A stretch of DNA of 64,000 bases from Amycolatopsis sp. MtRt-6 (GCF_017308975.1 NZ_JADWPD010000003.1:424176-488175); one strand, 5' to 3'. Numbered from the stretch's first letter, positions 36,126-45,486 are shown. Program-made: numbers and translations. Notes: a model not told the origin generated them from the sequence alone.

Positions 36126-36912
36126 AGCCGCGAAGCTCCTGGACGGCGCCGGCGCGCTCCTGATCTGCGCCGGCGCCGGCATGGGCGTCGACTCCGGGCT
36201 GCCGGACTTCCGCGGCGGCGAAGGCTTCTGGCGCGCGTACCCGCCGTACGCCCGGCTCGGGCTGCGGTTCGAGGAGCTCGCCGACCCCCGGCACTTCGCC
36301 GAGGACCCCGAGCTGGCCTGGGGCTTCTACGGGCATCGGCTTTCGTTGTACCGCAGGACAGAGCCGCACGACGGGTTCCGTCTCCTGCGCGAATTCGGCT
36401 CGAACCTGCCCTGCGGCGCCCGGGTTTTCACGTCCAATGTGGACGGCCAGTTCCAGGCGGCGGGCTTCGGGTTCGTCGCGGAGGCGCACGGCTCGATCCA
36501 CCACCTGCAGTGCCTCGCCGGGTGCACGGACGACATCTGGCCCGCCGAAATGGACGTCGTGGTCGACGAAGAGACCATGCGCGCGGTGCCGCCGCTGCCC
36601 TCGTGCCCCCGCTGTGGCGGCCTCGCGCGGCCCAACATCCTGATGTTCGGCGACTTCTCGTGGGTACCGGACCGCAGCCAGGCCCAGCTCGACGAGCTGA
36701 CGGCGTGGCGCCGGACGGCCCGCGACCTCGTGGTGGTGGAGCTGGGCGCGGGCCAGGCGGTCCCGACGGTCCGCCGCCACAGCGAACTGGCCAGCGCGGC
36801 GACCGGCGCGTTGATCCGCGTCAACCCGCGGGAACCGCAGATCCGCCACGGCCGCGGCGTCTCGATCGCGGCCGGCGCGCTGGAAACGCTGAAGCAGCTC
36901 CTGCCGCGCTGA
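36118..36912 (+). CDS. Sir2-family NAD-dependent deacylase (sirtuin)
   Basis: A 264-residue protein from a GTG at 36118 inside the mhuD end. Sirtuin motifs: CAGAGMGVDSGLPDFRGGEGF (NAD loop), FTSNVDGQFQAAGF, the catalytic His in EAHGSIHHLQC near 122, and zinc Cys pairs (LQCLAGC and CPRCGG). RPNILMFGD replaces the usual RPxVVxFGE. It removes acyl groups from protein lysines using NAD. It is one of the divergent bacterial sirtuins (NVDG instead of NIDxLH). Translational coupling to mhuD suggests shared control. Confidence 0.85.
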   Translation: MNEAAKLLDGAGALLICAGAGMGVDSGLPDFRGGEGFWRAYPPYARLGLRFEELADPRHFAEDPELAWGFYGHRLSLYRRTEPHDGFRLLREFGSNLPCGARVFTSNVDGQFQAAGFGFVAEAHGSIHHLQCLAGCTDDIWPAEMDVVVDEETMRAVPPLPSCPRCGGLARPNILMFGDFSWVPDRSQAQLDELTAWRRTARDLVVVELGAGQAVPTVRRHSELASAATGALIRVNPREPQIRHGRGVSIAAGALETLKQLLPR

Positions 36913-37872
36913 TCACGGCAGCCGGACCTCGGCGAACACCGCCCGGTGGTCGCTGCCGGCGACGTCGAACACGCGGTAGTCCAGCACCGCCGCGCGGTTG
37001 TCCACCGCCACGTGGTCGATCGTCACCACCGGCATGGACGACGGCCACGTCGGGGCCAGGCCTTCGCCGCGTTCCTCGGCCGCGTCGCGGTAGCCACGGG
37101 ACAGGACCGTGCGGTAGGCCGCGTGGTCCAGCGTGGCGTTGAAGTCGCCGGCCAGGATGCGCAGGCCGTGCTCGCCCGCCGGGCGCGAGAGGTCCTTGAT
37201 CTCGCGCTCCCACTGCGGCGTGTCGACGTCCGGGGAGATCGGGTGGACGGCGACGATCTCGGCCACCACGCCGTCGCCGAGGTCGGCCTCCGCGCCCGGC
37301 TGCTTGGCCGCCGAGTCACCGGCCAGGTTGACCTCCTTCAGCGGGAAGCGCGAGGCGATCCCCGAGCCGAACGCGCCGGGTGCCGGGTGCAGCACCCGGT
37401 GCGGCAGCAGGTCGAACAGCCCGGCCGCGGTCAGCCGGTCGACCGCGGACGGCGTCATCTCGACCAGGTTCAGCACGTCGATCCGCTGCTCGCGCACCAG
37501 GTCGACGACGGCTTTCGCGTCCGCCCGGCCGTAGAGCAGGTTCGAGGCGAGGACGCGGAGCGTCTTGCCGTTCACCGTGCGTTGTTCGCCCGCCGACATC
37601 CGCGGCAGGACGAGGAGGGTCAGCGCGAGCGCCAGCACCAGCGCGACCCCGCCGGTCCACCACCGCCGCAACGCCAGCGCGACGCCGCCGACGAGCACGC
37701 CCGCGGCCGCCGCGTACGGCGTCAACGACAGCGCGACGAGCGTGTACCAGCCGCCGTCGTAGCCCACCAGGCGCAGCGCCGCCAGCATCGCCAGAGGCAC
37801 GACCGGCAGTACCACCAGGCCTGTGACCAGCGGATTCTTCCGCCGCGACCGCGTCTCTTCCGCAACCACCAT
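36913..37872 (-). CDS. Membrane-anchored endonuclease/exonuclease/phosphatase-fold protein
   Basis: A 319-residue protein from the ATG at 37872. Three N-terminal membrane helices (about 15-36, 41-65, 68-92) are followed by the EEP domain: VLASNLLYGRAD, VLNLVEMTPSA with metal-binding Glu near 144, RILAGDFNATLDH near 237 and GSDHRAVFAEVRL at the end. Members of this layout are extracytoplasmic phosphodiesterases or sphingomyelinase-like enzymes. It abuts the convergent sirtuin gene. Confidence 0.83.
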   Translation of the reverse strand: MVVAEETRSRRKNPLVTGLVVLPVVPLAMLAALRLVGYDGGWYTLVALSLTPYAAAAGVLVGGVALALRRWWTGGVALVLALALTLLVLPRMSAGEQRTVNGKTLRVLASNLLYGRADAKAVVDLVREQRIDVLNLVEMTPSAVDRLTAAGLFDLLPHRVLHPAPGAFGSGIASRFPLKEVNLAGDSAAKQPGAEADLGDGVVAEIVAVHPISPDVDTPQWEREIKDLSRPAGEHGLRILAGDFNATLDHAAYRTVLSRGYRDAAEERGEGLAPTWPSSMPVVTIDHVAVDNRAAVLDYRVFDVAGSDHRAVFAEVRLP

Positions 37873-38034
37873 GCTGCCGAGTATGCCGAGATCGCCCGCC
37901 GCGGGCCCGGGCCCCGACAACTCCTCCACAAGATCTCCACCAGCGGCTGCCAGCCGCTGCCAGCGCGCTGTGCGCGGTCTACCAGCGCCGGCGTCCACTG
38001 TGATCCACAGACGCGACAGCGAAGGAGGACGCCC

Positions 38035-39012
38035 ATGTCGCACGCAATCCAGGCCGAGGGCCTGGTCAAGCAGTTCGGGGAGACGAAGGCGCTGGACGGG
38101 GTGGACCTCGAGGTCCCGTTCGGCCAGGTCGTCGGGGTGCTCGGGCCGAACGGCGCCGGCAAGACGACCGCCGTCCGGATCCTGGCGACCCTGATGAAAC
38201 CGGACGCCGGCCGGGCCACGGTCGGCGGCTACGACGTCGTCACCGACCCGGTCCGGGTCCGCAGCCTGATCGGGCTGACCGGGCAGTACGCGTCGGTCGA
38301 CGAGGACCTCAACGGCATCGAGAACCTCGTCCTGATCGGCCGGCTGTACGGCTACTCCCGGGCCACCGCCAAGTCCCGCGCCACCGAGCTGATCGAGCGG
38401 TTCGAGCTGACCAAGGCGGCCAAGCGGCCGATCCGGACGTACTCGGGCGGCATGCGGCGGCGGCTGGACCTGGCGGCCAGCCTCGTCGGCCGGCCCGAGG
38501 TCCTCTACCTCGACGAGCCGACCACCGGGCTCGACCCGCACGCCCGCAACGAGGTCTGGGACGTCGTCCGCGGCCTGGTCGCCGAGGGAGCGACGGTGCT
38601 GCTGACCACGCAGTACCTGGAGGAGGCCGACCAGCTGGCCGACAAGATCACCGTGTTCGACCACGGCCGCGTCGTCGCCGACGGCCGGGCCGACGAGCTG
38701 AAGCGCCGCGTCGGCGGGCAGACGCTGCAGGTCCGGCCGACGCGACTGGCCGACATGGACGCCGTCAACCGGATCCTCGGCGACCTTTCCGGCGTCCGGC
38801 CGGTCCGCGACGACGCGACCGGCCTGCTCACCGCGCCGGTGGACGACCCGGTCCTGTTGTCCACTTTGGTCCGCAAGCTGGACGAGGCCGGGATCACCGC
38901 GGACGAGCTGGCGCTGCGGCTGCCCAGCCTCGACGAGGTGTTCCTCGCCCTCACCGGGCACACCGCCGAACAGTCCACCGAGGACAAGACCCTCGAAGGG
39001 AGCCTGGCATGA
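38035..39012 (+). CDS. DrrA-type ABC exporter ATPase
   Basis: A 325-residue protein with SD GGAGG. Walker A GPNGAGKTT near 39-47, signature YSGGMRRRLDLAASLVGRP near 142, Walker B VLYLDEPTTGLDP near 161, and the DrrA-type C-terminal region (LPSLDEVFLALTGHTAE). It belongs to the daunorubicin-resistance exporter subfamily (DrrA), which powers export of lipids or antibiotics with a two-gene permease. It overlaps the permease gene by 4 bases. Confidence 0.92.
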   Translation: MSHAIQAEGLVKQFGETKALDGVDLEVPFGQVVGVLGPNGAGKTTAVRILATLMKPDAGRATVGGYDVVTDPVRVRSLIGLTGQYASVDEDLNGIENLVLIGRLYGYSRATAKSRATELIERFELTKAAKRPIRTYSGGMRRRLDLAASLVGRPEVLYLDEPTTGLDPHARNEVWDVVRGLVAEGATVLLTTQYLEEADQLADKITVFDHGRVVADGRADELKRRVGGQTLQVRPTRLADMDAVNRILGDLSGVRPVRDDATGLLTAPVDDPVLLSTLVRKLDEAGITADELALRLPSLDEVFLALTGHTAEQSTEDKTLEGSLA

Positions 39013-39815
39013 CGACGCTGGCACTCGACCGCCCGGCCCCGCCGCGGCACATCAGCCCCGGCAAGGGGTTCCAGCACGCGCTTTCGCTGGCCTGGCGCGG
39101 CATCCTGAAGATCCGCAAGAACCCCGAACAGCTCGCCGACGTCACCCTGATGCCGATCATCTTCCTGGTGATCTTCGTCTACCTGTTCGGCGGCGCGCTG
39201 TCCGGCTCGACCGACGCCTACCTGCAGCTGGTGGTGCCCGGCATCATCGTGATGAACATCCTGCAGGCGTGCCTGACCGTCGGCGTGCAGCTCAACACCG
39301 ACGTCACCAAAGGCGTGTTCGACCGGTTCCGCAGCATGCCGATCGCCCGCTCGGCACCGCTGGTCGGCGCGGTGCTCGCCGACGTCGTGCGCTACGTCGT
39401 CTGCCTGACCGTGCTGATGGTCGTGGCGACGATCATGGGCTACCGGATCGCGACCACCCCCGGCGAGTTCGCCGTGGCGATCCTGCTCGCGCTGGCGTTC
39501 GGGCTGAGCTTCTGCTGGGGCTCGGTGTTCGTCGGCATGCTGATGAAGACGCCGGGCTCGGCGCAGGCGCTGATGTTCGTCTTCATCATGCCGCTGACGT
39601 TCGGCAGCAACGTGTTCGTGCAGACGTCGACCATGCCGGGCTGGCTGCGGGCGTGGGCGGACATCAGCCCGGTCAGCCTGATGGCTAACGCGCTGCGCGG
39701 CCTGATGAACGGCGGGCCCGTCGCCGGTCCGCTGGCCGGGGCGCTGGCCTGGATGGCCGGGGCCGTGGTCGTGTTCTTCCCGCTGGCCACCTGGGCCTAC
39801 CGCCGGCGGGTCTGA
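39009..39815 (+). CDS. DrrB-type ABC exporter permease
   Basis: A 268-residue ABC-2 permease with six membrane segments, including MPIIFLVIFVYLFGGALSGS and LPMTFGSNVFV-like region MPLTFGSNVFVQTSTMPGWLRAWADISPVSLMANALRGLMNGG. It pairs with the upstream ATPase. The substrate is unknown; the adjacent convergent SARP-like regulator makes a drug or secondary-metabolite role possible. Confidence 0.9.
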   Translation: MTTLALDRPAPPRHISPGKGFQHALSLAWRGILKIRKNPEQLADVTLMPIIFLVIFVYLFGGALSGSTDAYLQLVVPGIIVMNILQACLTVGVQLNTDVTKGVFDRFRSMPIARSAPLVGAVLADVVRYVVCLTVLMVVATIMGYRIATTPGEFAVAILLALAFGLSFCWGSVFVGMLMKTPGSAQALMFVFIMPLTFGSNVFVQTSTMPGWLRAWADISPVSLMANALRGLMNGGPVAGPLAGALAWMAGAVVVFFPLATWAYRRRV

Positions 39816-39921
39816 AAGGCGCGGAGACACGGGGGTGTTCCGCACCGGGGGAAGGTCGTGAGTGAGAAACAGGGGTTGGACACGGGTTATAGACCACGCA
39901 CGCTTTCGTCCCTTCCCCCTG

Positions 39922-39955
39922 GGGTGTTTGTTTTTTTTTTAAAACTTTTTTTCCC
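39922..39955. other. AT homopolymer tract at the drrB/AfsR-like gene junction
   Basis: After CCCCCTGGGG come TGTTTG, ten T (39931-39940), AAAA, C and seven T. This is extreme for a genome of about 70% GC. The short CCCC/GGGG stem plus the T run can act as an intrinsic terminator for drrB, and the convergent regulator's stop codon is within it. Confidence 0.6.
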
Positions 39956-42900
39956 ACCTTCTCCCACCCCCACGACCGATTTCGTCCATGAGCCAGGCAA
40001 TGGTGTCCTGTTTGGACGTTGCGAGGCCGGTTTCGTAGCGGGAGTCGTAGTCCGGGAGGGCCGCGCGCAGCTCGTCGATGAGCGCCCGCACCTCGGGGCT
40101 GCCGAGGTCCAGCCGCCCGCGGACGACGGCGGACGCGGCGAGCACCCGGGTCGCCGTCTCCGGACGGCCCTGCCGCTGCCGGATCATCGCCAGCAGCTCC
40201 ACCGCCCCGGCCATGTCCGGCATGTCGCCGCGCCGGTTCGTCGCCCGGATCGCGGTGGCCGCGTGCCGCTCCGCCTCGTCGGCGCGGTCCTGGGCCAGCA
40301 GGATCCGGGCTTCGAACGCGTGGATGAACTCCTCGCCGATCCCGCCGGGGAACCAGTCGTCGCCGCCCATCCGGGCGACACGGTCGAGCAGTGCCCGCGC
40401 TTCGGCCAGCCGGCCGGTGCGCAGCAGCAGTTCGAGCCTGCCGAACATCAGGATGGCCCGGTGCTGCAGGTTCGTGATGCCTTCGCCGTAGCGCTCCGCG
40501 GCCTCCTGGTCGCGCCAGGCACCTTCGAAGTCCCCGGCGCGCGCCCGCTCGACGGCCAGCCGCCACCAGTGCTGCACCGCGTCCTCGTAGGACCGCAGCT
40601 CGATCGACAGCGCCAGGCCGCGCTGGTAGATCTCGATGGCCTTGTCGCTGTCGCCGGTTTGCGAGAGCGCGTACGCCTTGAAGCTCAACGTCATCGCGAT
40701 GCCCCACCGGTCGCCCACCGCCTCGAACCCGGCGTGGGCCAGGTCACGTGCGCGGTCGGCACCCGCGACGTCACCGACGTCGTCGAGCAGGAAGCTCTCC
40801 ACCCAGTGCCCGCCGGCGCGGGTCCAGGTGTCGCCGCTGTGCTGCGCCCGCCGCACCTCGCGGACGGCCACCTCGCGGTCGCCGCCGAGGAACGCCAGCA
40901 TCGGCAACGCCACCGCGAGCCCGGGGTACCGCCGCACGGCGTCGGTGCGCACGCACTCGTCGACCAGCCGGAGGATCTCGTCGCGGTTCGCGTGCACCGG
41001 CACGTCGTCCATGAGGTAGACGAGCGCCCGGTAGGCGGCCCGCACCGCGGGCGGCAGCCGGTCGCCGAACTCGAGGGTCTCGTGGATCAGCCCGCCGGCC
41101 CGGCCGCCCTGGCCGAGAATGGTGAGGTACCAGAGCATCCCGTCCAGCAGCTCGACGGCGTTGTCCACATCGGACATCTCGATCGCGCCGCGCAGGGCCG
41201 CGACCAGGTTCGCGCTCTCGGCCTCGTACCGGTCGATCGCCCGCAGCTGCCCGGCGGTGCGCAGCGTCGGGTCCAGCCGCTGGGCGAGCTCGCCGTAGTA
41301 GGCGGCCATCGCCCGGCGCACCCGGTCGTGCTCGCCCGACTCCACCAGCCGCTCGGTGGCGTAGGCCCGCAGCGTCTCGAGCATCCGGTACCGCGGCTCG
41401 CCGGCGCCGTCGACAGTGTCCACTATGGACTTCTCGACGAGGCTGCCGAGCACGTACGGCACGTCGGCGGCGGGCAGCAGCCCGTCGGCGCAGACGGCTT
41501 CGATCGCCGCCAGCTCCGCCCCGCCCGCGAACACCGCCAGCCGCCGGGCCAGCACCAGCTCGGGCTCGGCCAGGAGGTCCCAGCTCCACTCGACGACCGC
41601 GCGCAGCGTCCGCTGCCGCGGCAGTGCCGTCCGGCTGCCCGAGGTGAGCAGCCGGAACCGGTCGCCGAGCCGTCCGGCGATCTGGGCCACGGTCATCGAC
41701 CGCAGCCGCGCCGCGGCCAGCTCCAGCGCGAGGGGCATCCCGTCGAGCCGGCGGCAGATCTCCGCAACGTGGTCCACAGTGGACTCGTCGAGCACGAAGT
41801 CGGGGCGCACCGCGGCGGCCCGGTCGAGGAACAGCCGGGTCGAGTCCAGCTCGGCGGCCTCCGCGGGCGCGGCGCGTTCGGCGGGCACCGGCAGCGGGCC
41901 GAGCGGGCAGAGCGCCTCCCCGGTGATGGCCAGCGGCTCGCGGCTGGTCGCCAGGATCCGCAGCCGCGGCGCCCGGTGCAGCAGGGCGTCGGCCAGCCGG
42001 GCGGCGGCGTCGATGACGTGCTCGCAGTTGTCCAGCACCAGCAGGGCCTCGTCGCCGCCGAGCACCTCGACGGCCTGCGCCACCGGATCCGGCGGCCGCC
42101 GGTGGACCTCGGTCTCGGTGCGGATCTCGCGGACCTCGAGCGCGCCCAGCAGCGCACCGGTGACGTCGTCGGGGTCGCGGACGCCGGCCAGCGCGGCGAA
42201 CCAGACCCGGCCCCGCTGGTGCGCGGGGTGCCGCGACGCCGCCTCGGTGGCCAGCCGGGTCTTGCCCGCCCCGCCCGGCCCGGTCAGCGTGACCAGCCGG
42301 GCGCCGCCGAGCAGCTCGGCCAGCAGCTTGAGCTCGTCGTCGCGGCCGACGAACGTGGTCAGCCGGGTCGGCAGCCGCTCGGCCACCGGTGGCGGCGGCG
42401 CGAACTCGCCGCGCAGCGCGGCGACGTGGACCTCCTGCAGCTCGGCGGAGGGATCGACGCCGAGCTGGTCGGCCAGCGTGCGGCGGATCCCGGCGTAGGC
42501 GGCCAGGGCCTCCGACTGCCGCCCGGCCGCGCACAACGCGCGGATCCGCAGCCCGGCGAGCCGTTCGCGCAGCGGGTCGGCCTCGGCCGCCACGGTCAGG
42601 TCGGCCAGCACCCCGGCGTGCTCGCCCAGCCGGATCAGGGCTTCGAACCGGTCCTCGGCCGCCTCGGTCCGCAGGTCGGTGAGCCGCCGCGCCGGCGAAG
42701 GCGCGAAGGGCGCGTCGAGGACGTCGGCGAGCGCGGCGCCCTGCCACAGCGCGAGGGCCTCGGTGAGCAGGTCGGCGGCCCGGGCGTCACGACCGGCGGC
42801 CAGCTCCCGGCGCCCCTCGGCGGCGAGCCGTTCGAACCGTTCGGCGTCGACGTCACCGGCTTTCACCGCGAGCCGGTAGCCACCCGGCCCGGATTCGACG

Positions 42901-43130
42901 GCCACCGGCAAGGCCTTCCGCAGCCGCGAGACCAGCGACTGCAGGGCGTTGGCGGCGTCGGCGGGTGGTTCGCCGCCCCAGAGCCCGTCGACGAGCGCGT
43001 CGGCCGGGACCGCGCGCCCGGCGTCCAGCGCGAGCCTGGCCAGGAGCATGCGGAGGCGGGCGCCGCCGATGTCGATCGGCGTGCCGTCGTCTTCCGCCAC
43101 CCGGAGCGGCCCCAGCAGCGCAACGCGCAT
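39939..43130 (-). CDS. AfsR/SARP-like transcriptional regulator with BTAD, NB-ARC and TPR domains
   Basis: A 1063-residue protein from the ATG at 43130. Order: OmpR-like winged helix (1-95, MRVALLGPLRVAEDDG... NALQSLVSRLRKALP), BTAD helical domain (about 96-245), NB-ARC ATPase with LVTLTGPGGAGKTRL near 280 and LLVLDNCEHVID near 365, then TPR-rich helices to the end. Such regulators switch on secondary metabolism or transport genes. Its last residues (after WLMDEIGRG) are encoded by an unusual AT homopolymer tract, so the natural C-terminus may be misread. It is convergent with the DrrAB genes. Confidence 0.88.
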   Translation of the reverse strand: MRVALLGPLRVAEDDGTPIDIGGARLRMLLARLALDAGRAVPADALVDGLWGGEPPADAANALQSLVSRLRKALPVAVESGPGGYRLAVKAGDVDAERFERLAAEGRRELAAGRDARAADLLTEALALWQGAALADVLDAPFAPSPARRLTDLRTEAAEDRFEALIRLGEHAGVLADLTVAAEADPLRERLAGLRIRALCAAGRQSEALAAYAGIRRTLADQLGVDPSAELQEVHVAALRGEFAPPPPVAERLPTRLTTFVGRDDELKLLAELLGGARLVTLTGPGGAGKTRLATEAASRHPAHQRGRVWFAALAGVRDPDDVTGALLGALEVREIRTETEVHRRPPDPVAQAVEVLGGDEALLVLDNCEHVIDAAARLADALLHRAPRLRILATSREPLAITGEALCPLGPLPVPAERAAPAEAAELDSTRLFLDRAAAVRPDFVLDESTVDHVAEICRRLDGMPLALELAAARLRSMTVAQIAGRLGDRFRLLTSGSRTALPRQRTLRAVVEWSWDLLAEPELVLARRLAVFAGGAELAAIEAVCADGLLPAADVPYVLGSLVEKSIVDTVDGAGEPRYRMLETLRAYATERLVESGEHDRVRRAMAAYYGELAQRLDPTLRTAGQLRAIDRYEAESANLVAALRGAIEMSDVDNAVELLDGMLWYLTILGQGGRAGGLIHETLEFGDRLPPAVRAAYRALVYLMDDVPVHANRDEILRLVDECVRTDAVRRYPGLAVALPMLAFLGGDREVAVREVRRAQHSGDTWTRAGGHWVESFLLDDVGDVAGADRARDLAHAGFEAVGDRWGIAMTLSFKAYALSQTGDSDKAIEIYQRGLALSIELRSYEDAVQHWWRLAVERARAGDFEGAWRDQEAAERYGEGITNLQHRAILMFGRLELLLRTGRLAEARALLDRVARMGGDDWFPGGIGEEFIHAFEARILLAQDRADEAERHAATAIRATNRRGDMPDMAGAVELLAMIRQRQGRPETATRVLAASAVVRGRLDLGSPEVRALIDELRAALPDYDSRYETGLATSKQDTIAWLMDEIGRGGGRRWEKKF

Positions 43131-43278
43131 GCGTCCAGCTTTCCAGACGGCGGGCCGGCGCCGGGGCGGGCCGACGGAAGTGCTGATTATCCGGACAAAC
43201 AAGACGGGATGCCCCGGACGGCCCGTTCCCGGCGATACGTTGCGGAGGAGGCTCACCCGAACACGGACAGGAGCGGTC

Positions 43279-44697
43279 ATGAGGGGACGGAAACCGGTCG
43301 TGGTGGCGGCCGCGGTGGTCGCCAGTCTCTGCCTCGGCGCCGGTGTCGCCGCGGCGGGCGACGGCTGGGGCGCGGCGAAGCCCGGCAGCGACGGCGCCGG
43401 GGACAGCTACTACCCGCAGGACGGCAACGGCGGGTACGACGTGGCCGACTACGACCTCAAGGTCACCTACGACCCGGCGTCGCACCAGCTCACCGGGAAC
43501 CAGGACATCTCCGCACGGGCGACCCAGTCGCTCAGCTCGTTCAACCTGGACCTGCACGGCCTGACCGTCGACTCGGTCGAGGTCGACGGCCGCGCCGCGG
43601 CGTTCACCCGGACCGGCGACCACGAGCTGGTCATCACGCCTTCGCGCGCGCTGTGGCGGGGTCAGCGCTTCAAGGTCGAGATCGCCTACCACGGCGTGCC
43701 GGCGCCGATCGACGACCCGGCGCTCGGCAACAGCGGCTGGCAGTACGCCAAGGCGGGCGGCGCGTTCGTCGCCGGCGAGCCGAAGTCGGCCACCACCTGG
43801 TACCCGGTCAACGACACCCCGCGCGACAAGGCCACGTTCCACCTGGCGATCACCGTGCCCGACGAGTGGGGCGTGATCGCCAACGGCCGTGAGAAGCCGT
43901 CGTTCCAGGCGCCCGGCGGCACCACGCACGTCTGGGCCGAAGAGACGCCGATCGTGCCGTACATGACGACGGTCGCGATCGACAAGTGGACATTCGACCG
44001 GCAGCGGCGGAAGGACGGGACGCCGATCGTCAGCGCGTTCGCCCCGGGCGTCCCCGACTCGACGAAGCAGGCCGAGGCGCGGCTGCCGGAGATCCTCGAC
44101 TTCCTCGAGTCGAAGTTCGGCCCGTACCCGATCGACGCGGCGGGCGGCATCTTCCTCAACGAGGAGATCGGCTTCTCGCTGGAGACGATGAGCCGGCCGA
44201 TCTACTCGGCGGGCTGGGCGGGCACGGTCCCGACGATCGTCCACGAGAACGCCCACCAGTGGTACGGCGACTCGGTGGCGGTCGCGCACTGGCGCGACGT
44301 CTGCCTCAACGAGTGCTTCGCCTCCTACGCCACCTGGCTGTGGGACGAGGCGAAGGAGGGCGTCGACCTGAACGCGCAGTACGCCAACGACGTCAAGACC
44401 GCGCCGGCGCGGCTCTGGGACGGCAAGCTCTACGACATGGGCGCCGGCAACGAGTTCACGTACGTGTACTCGAAGGGCCCGATGATGCTGCACGCACTGC
44501 GCAACTACGTCGGCGAGCAGGCGTTCGCCCGGGTGTTGAAGACCTGGCCGTCGCTGCACCGCGACGGGAACGCGAGCATGCAGGAGTTCCAGCGGTACAC
44601 CGAGTTCGTCACGCACCGGAGCCTCAAGGGCTTCTTCGACGCGTGGGTGTACGGCACCGGCAAGCCGGCCGCCGAGTATCTCTTCCCGCGGACGTAG
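43279..44697 (+). CDS. M1-family zinc metallopeptidase, secreted (copy B)
   Basis: A 472-residue protein from the ATG at 43279, SD GGAG. A Sec signal ends near residue 26 (GVAAAG), with no lipobox, unlike copy A. The N-terminal motif DSYYPQDGNGGYDVADYDLKV, the zinc site VHENAHQWYGDSV near 320-331 and NECFASY match copy A. FGPYPIDAAGGIFLNEEIGFSLET replaces GAMEN. The two copies are collinear across their length, so they arose by duplication. It starts 148 bases from the divergent AfsR-like gene. Confidence 0.88.
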   Translation: MRGRKPVVVAAAVVASLCLGAGVAAAGDGWGAAKPGSDGAGDSYYPQDGNGGYDVADYDLKVTYDPASHQLTGNQDISARATQSLSSFNLDLHGLTVDSVEVDGRAAAFTRTGDHELVITPSRALWRGQRFKVEIAYHGVPAPIDDPALGNSGWQYAKAGGAFVAGEPKSATTWYPVNDTPRDKATFHLAITVPDEWGVIANGREKPSFQAPGGTTHVWAEETPIVPYMTTVAIDKWTFDRQRRKDGTPIVSAFAPGVPDSTKQAEARLPEILDFLESKFGPYPIDAAGGIFLNEEIGFSLETMSRPIYSAGWAGTVPTIVHENAHQWYGDSVAVAHWRDVCLNECFASYATWLWDEAKEGVDLNAQYANDVKTAPARLWDGKLYDMGAGNEFTYVYSKGPMMLHALRNYVGEQAFARVLKTWPSLHRDGNASMQEFQRYTEFVTHRSLKGFFDAWVYGTGKPAAEYLFPRT

Positions 44698-44738
44698 GGT
44701 GGCCTCGACGCTTGTTTCGGTCCGTTCCGGGAGGGGAC

Positions 44739-45380
44739 ATGGCCAGGGTGCTGATGACGGGGTTCGCCCCGTTCGGCGGCGAGTCGGTGAACCCGTCGTG
44801 GCAGGCGGTTTCGCTGGTGGCCGCGCGCCGTGACGACGTCGCGGCGGTGGAGCTGCCCTGCGAGTTCGCGGCTTCGCTGCCCGCGCTGCGCCGGGCGGTC
44901 GTCACGCATCGGCCTTCGCTGGTGGTCTGCGCCGGCCAGGCGGGCGGCCGGTCCGAGGTGACGCCGGAGCGGGTGGCGATCAACCTGGTCGACGCCCGCA
45001 TCCCGGACAACGCGGGCGCGCAGCCGGTGGACATCCCGGTGGTCCCGGACGGCCCGGCGGCCTACTTCACGACGCTGCCGGTGAAGGCCTGCGTGGCGGC
45101 GATCCGCGCGGCGGGCGTCCCGGCGTCGGTCTCCCACACGGCCGGGACGTACGTGTGCAACCAGGTGTTCTACGGCTTGATGCACCTGCTGGCCACGGAG
45201 TTCCCGGCGGCGCGCGGCGGATTCGTGCACGTCCCGTTCAGCCCGGCCCAGGTCGCGGCGGCGGGCAAGAGCGACGCGTCGCTGAGCGTGGAGCTGATCG
45301 CCCGCGCGCTGGAAGCGCTGGCGGACACCGCGTTGCGGGTGACGGAGGACCTGATGGTCAGCGCGGGCGCGGAGCATTGA
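44739..45380 (+). CDS. pcp: Pyroglutamyl-peptidase I (C15 family)
   Basis: A 213-residue protein from the ATG at 44739 (SD GAGGGG). Catalytic triad regions are clear: MTGFAPFGGESVNPSWQAV and GQAGGRSEVTPERVAINLVDARIPDN with Glu near 80, SHTAGTYVCNQVFYGLMH with Cys near 142, and GFVHVPFSPAQ with His near 165. It removes N-terminal pyroglutamate in the cytoplasm. Together with the M1 enzyme upstream it forms a peptide-trimming pair. A perfect palindrome element follows. Confidence 0.92.
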   Translation: MARVLMTGFAPFGGESVNPSWQAVSLVAARRDDVAAVELPCEFAASLPALRRAVVTHRPSLVVCAGQAGGRSEVTPERVAINLVDARIPDNAGAQPVDIPVVPDGPAAYFTTLPVKACVAAIRAAGVPASVSHTAGTYVCNQVFYGLMHLLATEFPAARGGFVHVPFSPAQVAAAGKSDASLSVELIARALEALADTALRVTEDLMVSAGAEH

Positions 45381-45403
45381 GCAGCGACCGCCGGGCGAGA
45401 CCA

Positions 45404-45458
45404 GCGCCCCAATGTGGCCTTGGTTGCGTTCAACGCACCGAAGGCCACATTGGGGCGC
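45404..45458. repeat. Hairpin repeat element (copy 2), one unit
   Basis: Arms GCGCCCCAATGTGGCCTT (45404-45421) and AAGGCCACATTGGGGCGC (45441-45458) are perfect 18-base reverse complements. The 19-base interior contains a second dyad TGCGTT-C-AACGCA. It lies between convergent genes, so it can serve as a bidirectional terminator. It belongs to the same family as the elements at 9275 and 63523. Confidence 0.9.
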
Positions 45459-45486
45459 ATCGCCGGGCCGCCGTCGACGAGGTTCC

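Noticed and set aside
36118..36912. Sirtuin as a defence (ThsA/DSR-type) effector
   Set aside because: It has intact zinc Cys pairs and catalytic His of a deacylase, no extra sensor domain and no defence partners.
39009..43130. DrrAB plus AfsR-like regulator as part of a secondary-metabolite cluster
   Set aside because: No biosynthetic enzymes (PKS, NRPS, tailoring) are nearby; the genes are set among core genes.
39858..43892. 1344-codon rightward open frame
   Set aside because: It is antisense to the AfsR-like regulator, whose domains are clear on the other strand. The composition is Gly/Arg/Gln/His-rich without motifs.
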